64,000 nucleotides of DNA from Oligoflexales bacterium. GTDB taxonomy: Bacteria; Bdellovibrionota_B; Oligoflexia; Oligoflexales; RGVZ01. A program made the position numbers and the translations under genes. The notes under the pieces are model-generated. The model saw only the letters and a program-made list of their open reading frames with translations, made no database searches and had not been told where the DNA came from. This document shows positions 29,764-40,205 of this stretch, one piece after another. The stretch spans positions 1 to 64,000 of the forward strand of contig CANILH010000005.1 of the NCBI GenBank assembly GCA_947468665.1, given 5' to 3'. Position 1 is the first letter of the stretch. The number at the start of each line of letters is the position of its first letter.

Positions 29764-31281
29764 TCACGAAAGCCAAACCCGGTATTGCCGTTTACCGTGG
29801 GATGCCGTGAAAAGATCCTGGGGCTCACCACCAGCCGCGATGGCTTTTTGCTTTATGGCGATCAGATCAATGCCGTCAGCCGCGCATTTCTGGGCGACAT
29901 TCTCAGGAAGTAGATCCTCAAGATCCTCAATCGCCCGGGCAGGGAGACTGAGATCAACAATTTCCTCACCGCCTTCGGTAACCAATACCCTGAGATGAGT
30001 TGCCGTGAGTTCAATGCCATCGGCGGTTGTTTGGGAGACCGCTACCGGCGCGGGCGATGACCTGCGCATAAACATAGCCATGTTTTTAATCTGCTGTTCC
30101 CAAGGCCACCAGATTTTGGCGAGATTGACGCTCGCGCCAAGAGTCATCATCGCGTGATGCCATCCTTGAATGGTACGCATGTAATACATAAACCAAGGCG
30201 GTCCAGCGGTGCGAAACCACCACTTATCGGCGCCAAGAATACTGTCCATTCCCTCGGCTAGCTTCCAGTCGTCCGCGGACCAATAACTTTCGGTCAAAAG
30301 AGGCTTTAACAGCAACTGGCTGAGCGCTGGAAGCTTAGCTGCGATTGGCGCAAGACGCCGTCCCGAGAATCCGATTGCTTCCAGAGAAGACAAAATCGCC
30401 GCCGGGTCACCACCGCGGGTCGCCTCAAGCCAGTAATAAAGCAATATGCCCTGGTTTGGCCCGAGAGTGTATGCCGATCCGAAATCGTATAGCACCACCT
30501 GAACATTATCACCATCGACCCGAAACCCGTAATTACCGGGATTCAGATCAGTATGCACAAGCCCGAGACCAAAAGTACTGTCGACGACAAACGCCGAAAA
30601 AATAGCGGCGGCCTTACAGCACTCTCCGTAGCCAAGACTCCCTTTTACGTCCGCTAGAGGCACGCTGTCTTCCCACGACTGGGTAAGAATCTTTGACGTG
30701 GAATACTCGCCGTAGACTTTCGGGATGACGATCGCTGCGCCTTTATAGCGGCTATAGAAGCGGTTTTGCGTCAACGCCTCTACCCGGTAATCGGTTTCCT
30801 CAAGAAGCTTCTGTCCGATGAATTTCTTGGTGGCACCGACATCAAACTCGTAGTTTCGGGCGGGACTTAAACCGGCTACTCCAAAAATGGCGTCAATCTG
30901 AGCCGCGAGTGACGCGGCCACATCTGGATATTGAACCTTGATCGCGACCCGCTCGCCCGATCTCAGCACGGCCTGGTGCGTCTGCCCGAGCGAGGCTGTC
31001 TTTGACCACTCACTGAGACTCTCAATTGCCTCAGCCAGCAGCGGGCTCTCACGGGCGATAATCGCTTTAATATCCTCAATGGGCATGGGCTCCGGTGACG
31101 GAATATCAGATGCATCCCTCATACCGAGAAGCTGGCCGATTTTTGCTGGTGCTCCTGGCATGCCACTCAGCGTGTTCTGAAGAAATCTCTCGCCGTCATC
31201 CCGTCCGAACGCTTTGCGCATAGCCATCTGAGCCCCGATGGAGGCGAACCTGAGTAACTCTTTGCCAACCCTTAAATTCAA
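29764..31281 (-). CDS. ABC1/UbiB-family atypical kinase
   Basis: PAKIGQLLGM, VAIKVQYP, HTDLNPGNYGF, LYDFG. Confidence 0.9.
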   Translation of the reverse strand: MNLRVGKELLRFASIGAQMAMRKAFGRDDGERFLQNTLSGMPGAPAKIGQLLGMRDASDIPSPEPMPIEDIKAIIARESPLLAEAIESLSEWSKTASLGQTHQAVLRSGERVAIKVQYPDVAASLAAQIDAIFGVAGLSPARNYEFDVGATKKFIGQKLLEETDYRVEALTQNRFYSRYKGAAIVIPKVYGEYSTSKILTQSWEDSVPLADVKGSLGYGECCKAAAIFSAFVVDSTFGLGLVHTDLNPGNYGFRVDGDNVQVVLYDFGSAYTLGPNQGILLYYWLEATRGGDPAAILSSLEAIGFSGRRLAPIAAKLPALSQLLLKPLLTESYWSADDWKLAEGMDSILGADKWWFRTAGPPWFMYYMRTIQGWHHAMMTLGASVNLAKIWWPWEQQIKNMAMFMRRSSPAPVAVSQTTADGIELTATHLRVLVTEGGEEIVDLSLPARAIEDLEDLLPENVAQKCAADGIDLIAIKQKAIAAGGEPQDLFTASHGKRQYRVWLS

Positions 31282-31292
31282 ACTTTATGACC

Positions 31293-31955
31293 TCAATTAT
31301 GAATGATTATCAGATCAGCAGTCGTAACATAGCGTGCCCCGCCACTTACTATCCGGAATTCGACAGATGACACGTTTCCCATAACAGCATCCGCTGCCAT
31401 TCTCTTGCCACCCTGAAAACATTTAGAGAGTTTATAGCCGGAACCAGACACGCTTACATAGTCGCATATCACCGCTCCGTGGTTGATTACGAGACTCGCG
31501 CCCTGGCCCTCACCAGAGTCACCACCGGGGGCTTCGTCCAGGGCTTCCGGCATCGCGGAAATGGGAATATTGACGACGCCCGGCAGATCCAGACGCGCCG
31601 TAAAACGAATCGGGTCGCGGGATCCCGTTTTTGGCATGACAATGGTCGAGCGAAGCCTGATTGATTTTGCGGTGGCGTCATACTCCGCCCTGATTAGGTC
31701 AGGAACATTGCCACCGTCTTTCGCCACTAGGTAGCCACTGTCAGCATCGCAGCGCACAGCCGTAAACGGGACATTCACCGCCGGCACAGCACCCCCCGAA
31801 CCCTGGATATCGACCGTGATATTAAAGCTATCGCAGGGCGGAAGCCCCGGCACCGAATACAGGGCGCTGGACTTGGCAGGTTCCTTCTTACAGCCTGAAA
31901 CGGCCGCGAAACAGCACGCTAAAACAGCCCCAAAAAGGTAAGGCTTCATACTCAT
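31293..31955 (-). CDS. Lipoprotein, hypothetical
   Basis: Lipobox AAVSGC. Confidence 0.65.
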   Translation of the reverse strand: MSMKPYLFGAVLACCFAAVSGCKKEPAKSSALYSVPGLPPCDSFNITVDIQGSGGAVPAVNVPFTAVRCDADSGYLVAKDGGNVPDLIRAEYDATAKSIRLRSTIVMPKTGSRDPIRFTARLDLPGVVNIPISAMPEALDEAPGGDSGEGQGASLVINHGAVICDYVSVSGSGYKLSKCFQGGKRMAADAVMGNVSSVEFRIVSGGARYVTTADLIIIHN

Positions 31956-32144
31956 AAAATCTCCAAATCCTCGAATGATTCTGTGCGGATAATACCATGA
32001 AACTACCGGAGAAATCCTGCATCCTCTGGGGCGCTCTTAAAAGTCTTTAAACTTTAATAGAATTAGTGTACAAACTCGGTACTATTTTATTAAACCGTGC
32101 CCCCTGCATCCAGAACTCATAAGCCACACTGATAGAAGGTTGCC

Positions 32145-33044
32145 ATGACGCTTGAGAAACTCTTACCCTTCGCCGTCGCCTCCCTGGCGCTGCTAAGTAA
32201 TTGCGGAAACAAAATCGACACTGGGCGAAACTCTGATCCATCCCAATGGCCTAGCCCCACCGCGACTGGGTCCAATACCGGGGAGGCAAATCCTGAAGGA
32301 ACAAATGGGAACACTACCGGCGAACGCGGTACATTGACGAGTAGATGTTTTGAGCTAAAAAAAACTAAAATCCCGACTGAGATCGCCAAAATCTGCGCCG
32401 ACAACATCAAACCTGTCGCCGAACTCAAAGAACTTTACCCGCTTATTTGTGAGCAGGGATATCTGATCAGCCTCCTGCAAAAACCTGAATGCGGCTGGGA
32501 TGGCACACCTGCCACCATGAAACGGCACACTCACCACTACAGCGTTCAAACTGATCCCGCTAAAGATTATGAGGACGTTCACGCGACTATCACCCACGCG
32601 CCTGTCTCTGTCAGCAAATATCTTGTGGCTCCCCGCCTCGCCTACGAGAACTTCGACGAGTTCAAACGTCTGGGGTTTCAGTGGATGGCAGGTACCAAAG
32701 AACAGAAAAACCTCTCGGGCACAACCTGGGAAAATGGAGTTGTCTATAGCTTCCGCGCTGACAAAGGCGAATATGAGCTCGGCTACAAAGGCACCTCAAA
32801 ACTCTACCAGCTCTCCTCAACTCTTTACGCAGTGCTTAATTACGCGAACGGTGACTTCGCCAGGATCGCCGCGTACTCCCAGATTATTTTCTATCAAGAG
32901 CAGCCGGACCACACGACCATCTCAGTTAGTCTGGCACACCGCCGCATTTCCAGTCCGGGTCTCTATGATATCGCTAAAAAAAGCTGCGCTGAGCAGTTAA
33001 AGGACATGTTTGAAAAAGGATATAAAAATGCGATCAAACCGTAA
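32145..33044 (+). CDS. Lipoprotein, hypothetical
   Basis: Lipobox LLSNC; RBS-like GAAGG upstream. Confidence 0.65.
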   Translation: MTLEKLLPFAVASLALLSNCGNKIDTGRNSDPSQWPSPTATGSNTGEANPEGTNGNTTGERGTLTSRCFELKKTKIPTEIAKICADNIKPVAELKELYPLICEQGYLISLLQKPECGWDGTPATMKRHTHHYSVQTDPAKDYEDVHATITHAPVSVSKYLVAPRLAYENFDEFKRLGFQWMAGTKEQKNLSGTTWENGVVYSFRADKGEYELGYKGTSKLYQLSSTLYAVLNYANGDFARIAAYSQIIFYQEQPDHTTISVSLAHRRISSPGLYDIAKKSCAEQLKDMFEKGYKNAIKP

Positions 33045-34311
33045 GGAAATGTCTCTGACAAACACTCTCCTCTGGCTCGCGGTATTGTTGGCTACGGCAT
33101 CTTGCGGTCTCAACAAAAAACCTCACTACCACGACAAAAACTTCGGACGTAGCAGTGACGACATCTCCGGTACAGACGGCGCCGGACCGACCGGGACGTC
33201 ACCCGAAACCCCGTCTACCCCTGATTCCGACACACCAGATGACGCAGAGCCTGAAACACCAAAAGACAAGCTACTCAGCCACTACGGGTTCATGGGCTAC
33301 TTCAATATGGACTCCATTCACCGGATGTTCCGCGGTGGCGATACCATCAATGGACAGATTTCCACTGGCGGCACCCTTGACGACACGATGTCTCAGCTCC
33401 TTGGAATCGTCATTGGCCAGCACACCCGCGAGTCACTCGTTATGACCATTCGCCAAAATGGCGAGAGACAAAACCTCGTCACCCAGAACGCTAACTCCGT
33501 CGGTGGCGACAATATTTCCGCCATGAAAGGCGAGGAGTCACAAAGCGGCGCACAGACTATCGACTGGGCGCTTCCTGGAAGCGCGATTTCCGAATCATGT
33601 CCGGGACCGTTTGTCTGCGCTGAGCGAATCGTCTGGATCCCAAAGTCTGGCAACACCATGACATACTGCTACCGCGATCACGCCACAAAAAAGCATATTG
33701 TCATACCATACGCCCCGAACCCGCACTTTTCGGCAGGCGCCTACAAGGATGCCATCGGCGATGGACTCAGCTCAGCACCTATTGAGGTTGTCACTCATCC
33801 AGGCAACGTTGCATGTGATAATGTCGAGCTTGAGACTCGTGACGTCACTCTCGTCGCCTGGCACATCAGCATGGGCGACACATCCGCGCAGAATAAACCG
33901 GGGTTTTTACGCCGCGCCATTTTTAAGCCTCTCAAAGCTGACGCGGAGGTTCTGGTCGACTACAGCCTTTTCAACGAGGCTCTCAACATGGCGTATCTTC
34001 CCAAAACGGGGCCTTACATTGACCAGCTCGCGCGTCTTAACTCAAGAATGCGCTACTTCGTTAATAGCGCTGAGCACGCGTTCATAAAAATTGACCGCAC
34101 GGTTCAGTCGCCTATGAAACTGGAAGGATCTGTCATTACTGATTTCATCCGCGAGACCTATGGGACCATGGCCGCTGATCTCGCGAGCCTTGTTTTCCCT
34201 CGGCAAAACGACGTCGAGGGCGTACAGCTCGTATATTCCTTTGAGTTCTGCGCCCATCTCGGTGTCGTCACCAACGCGTTTAATCACTGCACGGGACGTC
34301 CAGTACCATGA
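33029..34311 (+). CDS. Lipoprotein, hypothetical
   Basis: MRSNRKEMSLTNTLLWLAVLLATASC lipobox; overlaps previous gene. Confidence 0.65.
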
Positions 34312-35543
34312 TGAGACATCGTAATTTTATCGCCATGTCGGCGATCTGCACCCTTGTTTTCGGTCTTTCGTCCCGCATCCATGCCAACGTCCTCGGTCTT
34401 TTTCCAGGTGGCGCAGGCTGTAAATCAGCGGCAATGGAGTCCGCCGGTGACTGTACCGACGCGCAAACATTGCTTTATAATCCAGCCGTCATGTCAAATA
34501 TCGACGCGGGCCTTTCTGCTGAAGCGGGCCTTGGACGGCTTCAGTATAGCTACGAGCATCCAAACTTTGACCCAGTGAGGGCAGACATCAAAACTCCCGT
34601 CGTCTCCGGCGGATGGATCGGGCGCTTTGCCGAGTCCCGCGGATCATGGGGCATCGCGTTCCTGCCCTCAAGCATGGCTGACCTCAAAATAAAAGGCATG
34701 CCACGTCGCGTTGATGGTAGCCTGGAGTCACTAAACGTCCGCGCGACACGCAAGCAATTTCACCTCGCCGCGGGAGCGAGTTATGCGTTTCCTGAAACAG
34801 GAATGAGTCTCGGCCTGTCGCTTATCGATACTTACGATAACCGCACGCTGAAAGGAGCTCAGGTAACCAATTCCGGCACACCATTGGTTGAGATGAAAGC
34901 CAGCGGCAATTTCATCAGACCAGTTATCGGCACGGCATGGACATCAGACTCCGCGTCCGCTGGTGTGGGTTATATGTTTCCCGTGACCAAACGTTTCAAA
35001 GGCAAAACAAAACTCGCCTTTAAACCCAAGTCTTTTAATACCGAGCAGGTGGACTACGATCCGGCGATGTTGTTAACGTCCGCGCGGGTCAAAATCCAGG
35101 ACGCGACGCTGTCGGCAAACGTCAACCGCGTCTTCGGATCAAAAGGCCGCGGCATCCAGCGCGATGGTCTGAGCCGCCAAACCAAAACCGCGGATCTTAA
35201 AGACGCCAACCACGTTGGTGTTCGCGGAAGCTATAAAATAAGTGGTTATGGTGAGTTATCATTGGCGGCAGCCTACCTTGATTCTTATTGGGGTGACGGA
35301 TCCTACTACACCGACCAAGATGGCATTCCGCATCAAGAAATCGGTCACATCTTCGGCCAGTTCAACGCGATTCCAGTTCGCAATCAGGCTGTCTCATGGA
35401 AGCAGACCGTCAACGACTGGCAGACCGTCACAACTCTTTACCGCACAGCCGGTGCGACAACAGTAGGCCCCGGAGGGGATAATCCGGGCTACTATCAGAT
35501 AGAGTTTCTGAGCCTGACTTGCGGCGTTCAGCGCGTGATGTAA
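34308..35543 (+). CDS. Outer-membrane beta-barrel protein, FadL/OmpP1-like
   Basis: Signal peptide; LYNPAVMSNID and alternating beta pattern; overlaps previous stop. Confidence 0.5.
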   Translation: MMRHRNFIAMSAICTLVFGLSSRIHANVLGLFPGGAGCKSAAMESAGDCTDAQTLLYNPAVMSNIDAGLSAEAGLGRLQYSYEHPNFDPVRADIKTPVVSGGWIGRFAESRGSWGIAFLPSSMADLKIKGMPRRVDGSLESLNVRATRKQFHLAAGASYAFPETGMSLGLSLIDTYDNRTLKGAQVTNSGTPLVEMKASGNFIRPVIGTAWTSDSASAGVGYMFPVTKRFKGKTKLAFKPKSFNTEQVDYDPAMLLTSARVKIQDATLSANVNRVFGSKGRGIQRDGLSRQTKTADLKDANHVGVRGSYKISGYGELSLAAAYLDSYWGDGSYYTDQDGIPHQEIGHIFGQFNAIPVRNQAVSWKQTVNDWQTVTTLYRTAGATTVGPGGDNPGYYQIEFLSLTCGVQRVM

Positions 35544-35640
35544 CAGTTTGAATTTATAGTCTAATTAACAAAACCTCATAAATTCCTCAATTTTCCCTGG
35601 GTAGTGCCGATGAATCACGCAGCAAAATTGGGGGGTCTTT

Positions 35641-37407
35641 ATGAGCTATCTGATCAAAATATCAGGCCTACTGAAGCCAGATTATCATGTCACGGTCATC
35701 ATGGCGTTAACCGCTATATTAACGACCGCATGTGGAAAAACTCATAAATCCGCGTCAAATAACTCAAGCAGTGGCACGACTGTGGCGAACTCACAATCCC
35801 TCGCGGTAAGTTACCCCGAAGGTATGAGTGTTTCGTCATCCTCGACAACGGCACCTACATCAAGCTCAAATGACCCGACAACTGTCGTCTATGCGTCCGG
35901 CGCGTTGTCAATACCAGCCACCACTCTCACATCATCACTGACAGCCGCTGATACATACGATCAACAGGCCGTCCCACCCAAGGACCGGATTCTTGACGCG
36001 GCCAAACGCCTGAAAGGCGAGGCCGATGATTGTTTGCCGACTAAAGTCTTCAATCCCCTTCCTCCGAATCCTCCTGGGTGCTATAGCCCCGATGGCGACC
36101 TGGTGAGCGTAAACACAACTTTCACGCCACCTACCCCGTCAGTCCCGAGATTTCCCACCGCCAGTGGCGTCACTCTAAATGGAGAGGCATGTCTCGCGGC
36201 GTACTCGCGCGATCAGATCGCCCAGGTAGGCGCAATTGTAGATCAGGCGCAAACACTTGTTGAGGGTATGATTTGCGCGGCCTACAAAGCCAACAAATCT
36301 CAAAAACTCCCCAAAACCGGAGAGACTCTGGATCTCGCGGCACATCTGTCCGACATCACCGGGGCGCAAATCGTCCCATCCACTACTGATATGGCATCAG
36401 CAACCGGAGCTCCAACACCCGTAGCTGGCACGGCGCCGCCAAAGGCCAACTTCCGGTTTATGAAAGCCACGATTGAGCGCAAAGACGACACAACCGACCG
36501 CGCACAGTTTCTCTCCCAGATTGTTATGGAAGTGAACGGGATAGTGCGTGAGATCAGACTCATGCACATGCCGTCTCTGACCAGCGGTAACAATGACTAT
36601 CTAGGACGTCTCTCAATCCGCACCATACCTGTCCAGAGGCCGGGCATTACTGACAACAATCAAAATTACCTCGACCTGAACTACATGCTGAGTGTTGATA
36701 CAACAGACGGTAGCAAACCAAAAACACGCTACCGTCTTCTGCGCGCCATGTTTAACTATGATGCCCTGAAAGCCATGAATCAGGACCCGTTCGCCGGAGT
36801 CGGACAGCTGAATTTGAACGTAGGCGCTGACTTCTCCGGCACAGAGACGACACCTGGCTATGGACACTTCCCTGGCGACACCGTCAATAGTCTGAACGCG
36901 ACGATGAGTCGGGTAAACCAGATAGACTATGAGGGCAACCCGATCACGAGCGAAGGCAAACTCGCGTTCTGGGTGAACCCAGGTGGAAACTACCGCGAAC
37001 CTGCGCGTGGTATGGTTGCCGATAGAAAACGTGAAAGCGCGGACTCCACTAGACTCATCGGCTGCGCGGTGAGCGGCGCGGCACTTGGCGGTGATCTGGG
37101 TGGCGCCTACTCCATCCGCAAGGCCCAAAAGACGTCAACGCTGATGAAGCCAACAGGTTATTATCACCCGGATGGTCAGGACGATAATACAGCTCTCCGT
37201 GTCAACCCCCGTTGCGCGGCCGGTGACTGTAAAATAGCGCCCTACGTCTATAAGCAATGCTACCGCCAAAATGATGCTGGTCTTTATGTGCCAGATAGCA
37301 ATATCGACACGGCCAAAAACTATGATGTTATCAACGTGCGCTCGACACCAGGAGTTATTGATGACCGCATGCCTGCGGTCGACGGCAAAATCGGAGCGCC
37401 CAAATAA
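35641..37407 (+). CDS. Large lipoprotein with Ser/Thr-rich linker
   Basis: Lipobox LTTAC, then S/T-rich stretch. Confidence 0.65.
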   Translation: MSYLIKISGLLKPDYHVTVIMALTAILTTACGKTHKSASNNSSSGTTVANSQSLAVSYPEGMSVSSSSTTAPTSSSNDPTTVVYASGALSIPATTLTSSLTAADTYDQQAVPPKDRILDAAKRLKGEADDCLPTKVFNPLPPNPPGCYSPDGDLVSVNTTFTPPTPSVPRFPTASGVTLNGEACLAAYSRDQIAQVGAIVDQAQTLVEGMICAAYKANKSQKLPKTGETLDLAAHLSDITGAQIVPSTTDMASATGAPTPVAGTAPPKANFRFMKATIERKDDTTDRAQFLSQIVMEVNGIVREIRLMHMPSLTSGNNDYLGRLSIRTIPVQRPGITDNNQNYLDLNYMLSVDTTDGSKPKTRYRLLRAMFNYDALKAMNQDPFAGVGQLNLNVGADFSGTETTPGYGHFPGDTVNSLNATMSRVNQIDYEGNPITSEGKLAFWVNPGGNYREPARGMVADRKRESADSTRLIGCAVSGAALGGDLGGAYSIRKAQKTSTLMKPTGYYHPDGQDDNTALRVNPRCAAGDCKIAPYVYKQCYRQNDAGLYVPDSNIDTAKNYDVINVRSTPGVIDDRMPAVDGKIGAPK

Positions 37408-37421
37408 TTACGACGTGACTT

Positions 37422-37659
37422 ATGTCCGACGCGAAGCCAACTCTAGCAAAACACATTCGGTCCCTGCGCCCCGAGTGGACATGGAACGATTGTCGGGCGA
37501 CGGTTAATGGTGACCATTGCCGACACGTCCAAAGCCCCTCGCATCGCGCGACATGCTCATGAATTGGGCTTTGTTCACCCGGTCACCCGGGCGGCACTTC
37601 ACTGGATCTCGCCGCTGGCGGCTGATTTAGCCGCGTGGTGGGACAAATTAAAGGTCTGA
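37422..37659 (+). pseudogene. Remnant of RluA/RluD-like pseudouridine synthase
   Basis: Frame 1 37422: MSDAKPTLAKHIRSLRPEWTWNDCRATVNGDH (S4-like); other frame 37507-37659: ...RIARHAHELGFVHPVTRAALHWISPLAADLAAWWDKLKV* (RluD-like C-terminus). Confidence 0.6.
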
Positions 37660-37749
37660 ACCGAAAATTTATCTGACAAGTCGCCGCCATTTGGGTAGAT
37701 TTTGGTCTTCTCCAAGATATCGAAATCTCTCTTAGTTAACGGGACTTAC

Positions 37750-39705
37750 ATGAACGATTCACAAACCATCGGCATTCTCAAAGGTCTGGTCATCGACGGC
37801 GTCAACAAAGCCAAGTCTGGCCACCCAGGTGGGGCGATGAGCTCCATGGATTTCGCTTATATTCTCTTCACGGAGTTTTTGAAATTTGATCCAGATGACA
37901 GCCTCTGGCTCGGACGGGACCGTTTCATCCTGAGCGCCGGCCATGAGTCCATGCTGCAATACTCAATGCTGCACATGATGGGCTGGCTTCCGATCGACGA
38001 GCTCAAAAAATTCCGCCAGCTCCACAGCAAAACTCCCGGCCACCCGGAGAACTTCCACACCAAAGGTGTCGAGTGCACCACGGGCCCACTCGGCCAGGGT
38101 GTCGCCATGGCAGCGGGCTTTGCCATCGCGGCAAAGCATCTTGCGGCGAGTATTGACTCTAAACTATTCGGCCATAAGATCTATTCCCTTATGGGTGACG
38201 GCTGTATGCAAGAAGACGTCACACTCGGTGCGGCGTCTCTCGCTGGTCATTTGAAACTAAGTAACCTCATTTGGTTTTATGACCGCAACCGCCAACAAAT
38301 CTCAGGCAATATCAATCGCGCCACAAGTGACAACGAGGAATTGGTATTTAAAGGCTTCGGCTGGCACGTCGTAACCATCGACGGCCACGATCACACACAA
38401 ATCCGCAAAGCCCTCACTGACGCCCAGACTGCCGAGCGTCCCGTGCTCATCATCGGCAACACCATCATGGCCAAAGGCTGCGCCACCCAGGAAGGTAATC
38501 ACGAGACTCACGGCGCGCCGTTGTCAGCTGATGAGCGCACTAAAACAAAACAAAAACTCGGCATCCCGGACGGCGAGGATTTCTATTGTCCAGAAACCGC
38601 CGTCAAACATTTCCAGCGCCGTTTCGGTGATCTCAGAGCTAAAGCCAAAGAATGGAAGTCTACGGTCACAGACCGCCAAAAAGACAACGACTTCAAAACC
38701 ACCTGGAACAAATACTTCGGCAAAGAAGACTGGTCTAAGCTCACGCCAGTGAACTGGCCATCGGGCGGAAGCGTCGCCACCCGCAACGCCTTCGGTGATG
38801 TCCTGAAGCAATGGGCAACCGACATCCCAAATCTCATGGGCGGGAGTGCTGACCTTGAACCATCAAACATGACCGGCCCGTTTGCCAAGGCCGTTGGAGA
38901 CTTCCAGGCGGCGAGCCCCAAGGGCCGCAATCTGGCCTTCGGTGTCCGCGAGTTCCCGATGTCAGCGATTGCCAACGGCATGGCTCTGCACGGCGGCGTG
39001 ATTCCTTTTGACGCGACGTTCTTAAGCTTCGCTGATTATTCGCGCCCGGCACTTCGCCTCGGCGCGATCCAAAAAATCCGCGTGATTCACGAATTCACCC
39101 ACGATAGTTTTTATCTAGGTGAGGATGGCCCGACACACCAACCTGTCGAGCATGTGATGAGTCTCAGGCTCATTCCAGATTTTTATCTGATGCGGCCAGC
39201 CGATGCCCGCGAGACAAGATTCATGATGGAGGAGGCCCTCAAAATCTCACAGCCATCGGCCCTCTGTCTTTCACGCCAAAAACTCCCGACCCTGGAATTC
39301 ACGCCCGCGCAGGAGGCCGACTGCCGCAAAGGGGCCTGGATTGTGCAGGATCAGGCAAGTCCTGACCTCATCATATTCGCCACCGGCTCAGAGGTTTCGC
39401 TCGCGATGGCGGCGGCAAAAGACCTGCCGAAATTCAAAACCAAAATTGTCAGCATCCCTTGCTGGGAACTAATGCTTAAGCAGGACAAGTCCTTCCAGGA
39501 CCGGATGATCTCACCTGACTGCAAGCGCCGGGTCAGCATCGAGGCCGGCAGCACCCTGGGCTGGCAGAAGTTCACGGGCATGAATGGCCTCAATATCGGC
39601 CTGGACACTTTTGGCGCGAGTGCTCCCATGGAGCAGCTGGTGGAAGAGTATGGCTTCACACCGGCGAAAGTGGTAAGCCGTATCTCGTCGCACTTTAAAG
39701 ATTGA
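37750..39705 (+). CDS. tkt: Transketolase
   Basis: [40 protein letters not shown]. Confidence 0.96.
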   Translation: MNDSQTIGILKGLVIDGVNKAKSGHPGGAMSSMDFAYILFTEFLKFDPDDSLWLGRDRFILSAGHESMLQYSMLHMMGWLPIDELKKFRQLHSKTPGHPENFHTKGVECTTGPLGQGVAMAAGFAIAAKHLAASIDSKLFGHKIYSLMGDGCMQEDVTLGAASLAGHLKLSNLIWFYDRNRQQISGNINRATSDNEELVFKGFGWHVVTIDGHDHTQIRKALTDAQTAERPVLIIGNTIMAKGCATQEGNHETHGAPLSADERTKTKQKLGIPDGEDFYCPETAVKHFQRRFGDLRAKAKEWKSTVTDRQKDNDFKTTWNKYFGKEDWSKLTPVNWPSGGSVATRNAFGDVLKQWATDIPNLMGGSADLEPSNMTGPFAKAVGDFQAASPKGRNLAFGVREFPMSAIANGMALHGGVIPFDATFLSFADYSRPALRLGAIQKIRVIHEFTHDSFYLGEDGPTHQPVEHVMSLRLIPDFYLMRPADARETRFMMEEALKISQPSALCLSRQKLPTLEFTPAQEADCRKGAWIVQDQASPDLIIFATGSEVSLAMAAAKDLPKFKTKIVSIPCWELMLKQDKSFQDRMISPDCKRRVSIEAGSTLGWQKFTGMNGLNIGLDTFGASAPMEQLVEEYGFTPAKVVSRISSHFKD

Positions 39706-39747
39706 TACCAAAGATTGATAGCAAGGACTGAGATCAGAGACCAACCC

Positions 39748-40002
39748 ATGACCGAGCCGGGCAAACATCAAGACCGGGAAGCCCTTGCGGCAGCCATCAA
39801 AGGCCTACCGCTCGATGAGCACCTGCGCCAGAAATCCACGTCCAACACACGTGACCCGGCCGACGAGTTCGCCGCCTGGCACGAAAGGTTTCGCCATGAG
39901 CTCGCCAGCGAGTTTGGCGAGGTACCCGATGATGACGATGAGGCCTCCATCGACGAATACATCACGGCTATGCGTAAGCAGTTTCGTCTCAGACTACGCT
40001 GA
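39748..40002 (+). CDS. Small hypothetical protein, 84 aa
   Basis: ORF downstream of tkt; acidic; no family recognised. Confidence 0.4.
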   Translation: MTEPGKHQDREALAAAIKGLPLDEHLRQKSTSNTRDPADEFAAWHERFRHELASEFGEVPDDDDEASIDEYITAMRKQFRLRLR

Positions 40003-40007
40003 AGTCT

Positions 40008-40067
40008 CCGTCATCCTGACCGAAGGGAAGGACCTGTCCGTCATCCTGACCGAAGGGAAGGACCTCG
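40008..40067 (+). repeat. Two tandem 30-bp units CCGTCATCCTGACCGAAGGGAAGGACCTGT
   Basis: Direct tandem repeat; third copy at window start. Confidence 0.85.
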
Positions 40068-40205
40068 AAGCCCCCCGAAGAACCCCAAATAAAATATTCC
40101 GACCAAAATCTGCATAACTATCTTAAATTACTATATTATTGACTTTTTATATAAATTATATTACTCTAATAAAAAGCATTCGATGTCGATTTTTGGAGTG
40201 ATTTA

